Source: Alphaproteobacteria bacterium MarineAlpha3_Bin3
GTDB taxonomy: Bacteria > Pseudomonadota > Alphaproteobacteria > Rhodospirillales > Casp-alpha2
DNA: 21,497 bases
Direction: 5' to 3'
NCBI GenBank assembly: GCA_002938075.1
Contig: PTLK01000010.1
Coordinates: 1 to 21,497, forward strand
The notes beneath the pieces were generated by a model, which saw nothing but the letters and a program-made list of their open reading frames with translations, was not told where the DNA came from and searched no databases. Made by a program: the position numbers and the translations under genes. Below are positions 21,475 through 21,497 of the stretch, piece by piece (positions within the stretch are counted from its first letter, which is position 1; each line of letters opens with the position of its first letter).

Positions 21475-21497
21475 ATGAATTACCGGCGCCAATGGAA
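21475..21497 (+). CDS. Start of next gene, probably cpoB/ybgF
   Basis: ATG at 21475 (AGGACCGAAAG upstream) opens a frame beginning MNYRRQW that runs off the right edge after seven full codons. In proteobacteria the gene after pal is usually cpoB (ybgF), a periplasmic TPR protein coordinating the Tol system with cell-wall synthesis. The basic/aromatic N-terminus would suit a signal peptide, but too little sequence is visible to identify it. A five-codon frame (ATG 21461) overlaps this start. Confidence 0.4.

Overview
The window looks like a chromosomal housekeeping region of an alphaproteobacterium, most likely in or near the Rhodospirillales. The evidence is the high-GC codon use, the order ruvC-ruvA-ruvB-ybgC-tolQ-tolR-tolA-tolB-pal, a zapA / 6S RNA / 5-formyltetrahydrofolate cyclo-ligase neighbourhood, and an EF-P / inositol-monophosphatase / OmpA-like / MotA-like / MotB-like / MFS / L31 run. 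I see no insertion sequences, prophage genes, CRISPR arrays, tRNA or rRNA genes. The taxonomic call is inference; no rRNA is present to confirm it.

Left part (1-8134), all on the minus strand. Reading with transcription: a 139-aa protein I do not recognise; thiE; efp; a SuhB-type inositol monophosphatase; a secreted Lys/Pro/Ala-rich protein ending in a degenerate OmpA-like domain; a MotA/TolQ-type membrane protein with a long cytoplasmic helical tail; a MotB-type protein with a very long coiled coil and an OmpA-type peptidoglycan-binding domain; a TetA-like MFS exporter; rpmE with its own promoter and a clear intrinsic terminator; and the start of another small protein running off the left edge.

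Middle (8303-11278). A PomA/PomB-like flagellar stator pair lies on the plus strand. Its motA reading frame is broken by two apparent one-base deletions about 60 bp apart. It converges on a minus-strand gap (GAPDH) gene. A 348-bp intergenic region follows, from which the right-hand gene series is read divergently.

Right part (11279-21497), all on the plus strand. A small coiled-coil protein, zapA, 6S RNA, the folate cyclo-ligase, a YmdB-type phosphoesterase, yebC, the Holliday-junction genes ruvC, ruvA and ruvB, then the Tol-Pal envelope system (ybgC, tolQ, tolR, tolA, tolB, pal) and the first codons of what is probably cpoB/ybgF. ruvC has no ATG/GTG/TTG start at the correct position and appears to begin at ATT behind a strong Shine-Dalgarno. 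A perfect 20-bp tandem duplication sits at the ruvA-ruvB junction.

The window carries three separate ion-driven inner-membrane motor modules (PomAB-like, TolQR, and the uncharacterised 2058-5426 module) and four proteins with OmpA-C-type domains. The uncharacterised module is the best candidate for a poorly described system: architecturally it sits between flagellar stators, Tol-Pal and ZorAB-like motors.
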